Below, one piece after another: positions 42,765 to 44,506 of a stretch of DNA of 44,506 nt; within the stretch, counting starts at the first letter, position 1; every line of letters starts with the position of its first letter. Below the pieces are notes generated by a model. It saw only the letters and a program-made list of their open reading frames with translations, ran no database searches and was not told where the DNA came from. Source of the stretch: Psilocybe azurescens. Lineage: Eukaryota > Basidiomycota > Agaricomycetes > Agaricales > Agrocybaceae. The DNA is taken from assembly GCA_023853785.1 (NCBI GenBank), contig JAJIRX010000329.1, positions 1-44,506 on the forward strand. Reading direction: 5' to 3'. The position numbers and the translations under genes are program-made.

Positions 42765-43720
42765 GGGTTCGGCCCTGAGATAGCTGGTTAAATACCCGAT
42801 GCTGATGTAGCAGGTCATGCAAATCCAACTGTTCAATGACTCAAAATACAGTATATTTGCATAATTATATGGAATTTAATGATTGGAAAAATGATACAGC
42901 TGTGTAGTAGTGTTAATTTATGTTTAGCAGTTACATCAGATCGGGCCCGATGTGGCTGTTCAAATGAACTGGTGCAAATGATGCAGTGCAGACAAAATGA
43001 CCATTTATTCAGTCGGAATACTGAATATTTCTATAACTGAAGGAAATTAAATAATGGAAATAATTGTACAGAAGTGCAGTATATATTTGATTTATACTTG
43101 GCAGTTGCATAAGCTCGGGCCCAATGTGGCCGATTAAATAAACCGGTGCTGATGATGCAGAGCAGACAAAACTGACCATTTATTCAGTCGGAATACTGAA
43201 TATTTCTATAACTGAAGGAAATTAAATAATGGGAATAATTGTACAGCAGTGCAGTATACATTTAGTTTATTCTCAGCAGCTGCATCAGCTCGGGCCCAAT
43301 GTGGCTGATTAAATAAAATGGTGTCAATGATGCAATGCAGACAAAATAACCATTTATTCAGTTGGAATACTGAATATTTCTATAACTGAAGGATATTAAA
43401 TAATGGGAATAGCTGTACAGCAGTGTAGTATACATTTAATTTACACTTGGCAGTTGATCCAGCTTGGGCTTGATGTGGCGAAATAGATAACTAGGTGCTG
43501 ATGATGCAGTGTGAGCAAAGCTGACTATTCAATCAGTCAAGTATTAAAAAAACACAGCAGTGCGGTATAGTGTTAATGTATGCTCGGGCTCAACTTGACC
43601 AATTAAATACATTGGCCCCAATGTAGAATTGTACAGTAGTACAGTATATTATTAATTTATGCTTGGCAGTCGCATCAGCTCTGGCCCAACTTGGCCAATT
43701 AACAAACTCAGTGCCAGTCA
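42765..43720. repeat. 175-bp tandem satellite, about 5 copies
   Basis: The anchor word CAGTCGGAATACTGAATATT starts near 43010, 43185 and 43359, with a decayed copy near 43534, giving steps of 174-175 bp. GCTCGGGCCCAATGTGGC, ATGATGCAGTGCAGAC and ATAACTGAAGGAAATTAAAT recur at the same period. The outer copies are diverged. Confidence 0.85.
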
Positions 43721-43780
43721 AAGTATTAAATATGAGGGCTTTTGTGTCCTCACATATTCCGGCCAGAGTCGCCGGAGTCC

Positions 43781-44506
43781 GCTATTCTGCTGCGAAATGA
43801 GAGCAAAATATGGCACAAGGCCCTGCTATTTTATTTAATATCAATTCCAGCAGAATGGCGGATTCCGCAGCGGAATTGAATGGAATCCGTTTACAAAATG
43901 GAATAGCCCGGAACGGAACCGAAAACGGACTTAAATTTAATATTATTGCTTGGCAATTCTCGGCAACTGCGAACAATGTCACATGCGTGACTTTTGGTTG
44001 CCATGTCAGTCTGTTGGTTACTCCAACCACCCCACCTCTTCCTCTGACCACCACCACCCTGCTGCTGCCGTTGTGCGTTGCCCTCACCACCTCGCCGTTG
44101 TTGGTCGGAGCCAGGCACTTGCCAACCCAACCCGACATGCATCAGCGGCACCACCGACTGATGATGGGTCCATGTACAATGACGACGACTCCAGACACGC
44201 GTACACGGTACGACAACGATGACAACGGCTCTGTATACAATGACAACAACACTGGACCAGAGGGAACGAGGGTGGAACGGGGAGGGGATGCGAGCAGGTA
44301 ATGTAGGCGATGTGAATGTGGCCGCAACACCAGGTAAGTCGCGAACCCCACCCACCGCTGCCACTAACCCTCCCCTCTTTCTCAATATAGACTGATGGTG
44401 TACGCGACAGATCGCACGTACCGCAACACATGCAACATGTACGGTACGACAACGGTACATATGAAAGCGGACACAACATGTAGGGACAACAACAACGACA
44501 CGCAGG
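43781..44506. other. Right end: no clear gene, ACAACGAC-type repeat
   Basis: GC content rises again. 43850-43915 has self-complementary GGAAT/ATTCC words. 44160-44500 repeats TACAATGACGACGAC, CGGTACGACAACG and ACAACAACGAC, resembling the 38.5-kb minisatellite in the opposite orientation. The overlapping ORFs on both strands are low-complexity and not called. Confidence 0.45.

Larger units (their letters stand above)
36791..43780. other. AT-rich repeat block
   Basis: Composition drops sharply from the GC-rich FHA copy to AT-rich DNA with no long ORF. Within it are the inverted-repeat arms, minisatellites, ribozyme unit 4 and the satellite listed separately. 38900-40190 and 40811-41600 hold nothing I can identify. 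Confidence 0.6.

Noticed and set aside
42765..43720. CRISPR array
   Set aside because: The period is 175 bp with repeats spanning the whole unit, no unique spacers, and the host is a fungus.
43782..44479. Overlapping ORFs of 118-189 codons at the right end
   Set aside because: They are open in several frames on both strands because of ACAACGAC-type repeats, with no recognisable domain.

Overview
The window looks like nuclear DNA of a filamentous basidiomycete, probably an agaricomycete. The reasons are short GT-AG introns (about 40-75 nt), a long FHA-domain protein of the SLMAP/Far9-Far10 type, a DUF3632-like gene, a probable F-box pair, a DIRS-type retrotransposon and a Plavaka-like transposase fragment. 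Most of the window is repeat or gene remnant. Few genes read through without a break.

Layout. 1-2040: tandem array of a structured repeat unit (three units, about 690-750 nt apart), each with a type I hammerhead ribozyme on the + strand. A fourth, dispersed unit lies at 40197-40810. 2205-6660: a GC-rich FHA gene on the - strand (four exons, several frame breaks) with its promoter. 9538-12610: an F-box-like gene and a decayed tandem paralogue on the + strand, converging on a DUF3632-like gene (- strand, about 12600-13084) whose 5' end is partly duplicated at 13197-13310. 15725-16097: a third fragment of the FHA promoter and 5' end. 16100-23000: gene-poor, with one very short signal-peptide ORF behind a TATA box (19094-19177) and one decayed coding stretch (20640-21030). 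23058-23554: a two-exon small secreted cysteine protein. 23693-24323: a 631-bp element with 115-bp inverted arms. 25009-25429: a possible hypothetical gene. 25841-26940: a broken GST gene fused to a transposase remnant. 27468-32770: a broken DIRS-like retrotransposon (gag, RT, RNase H, tyrosine recombinase). 33130-36790: a second, inverted and more decayed copy of the FHA locus. 36890-43780: an AT-rich block with minisatellites, a 290-300-bp inverted-repeat pair 5 kb apart, the fourth ribozyme unit and a 175-bp satellite.

The most notable signal is the ribozyme repeat. Its hammerhead core is intact in three tandem units, and several upstream hairpins change sequence between units while keeping their pairing. 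A tandem transcript would be expected to cut itself into monomers of 689 and 746 nt. This resembles retrozymes and other small circular ribozyme RNAs, but I see neither the long terminal repeats of plant retrozymes nor a coding region. The FHA copies probably descend from a STRIPAK-type scaffold gene. Every copy here carries disabling changes, many of them one-base homopolymer contractions, so consensus sequence quality should be checked before they are called pseudogenes.
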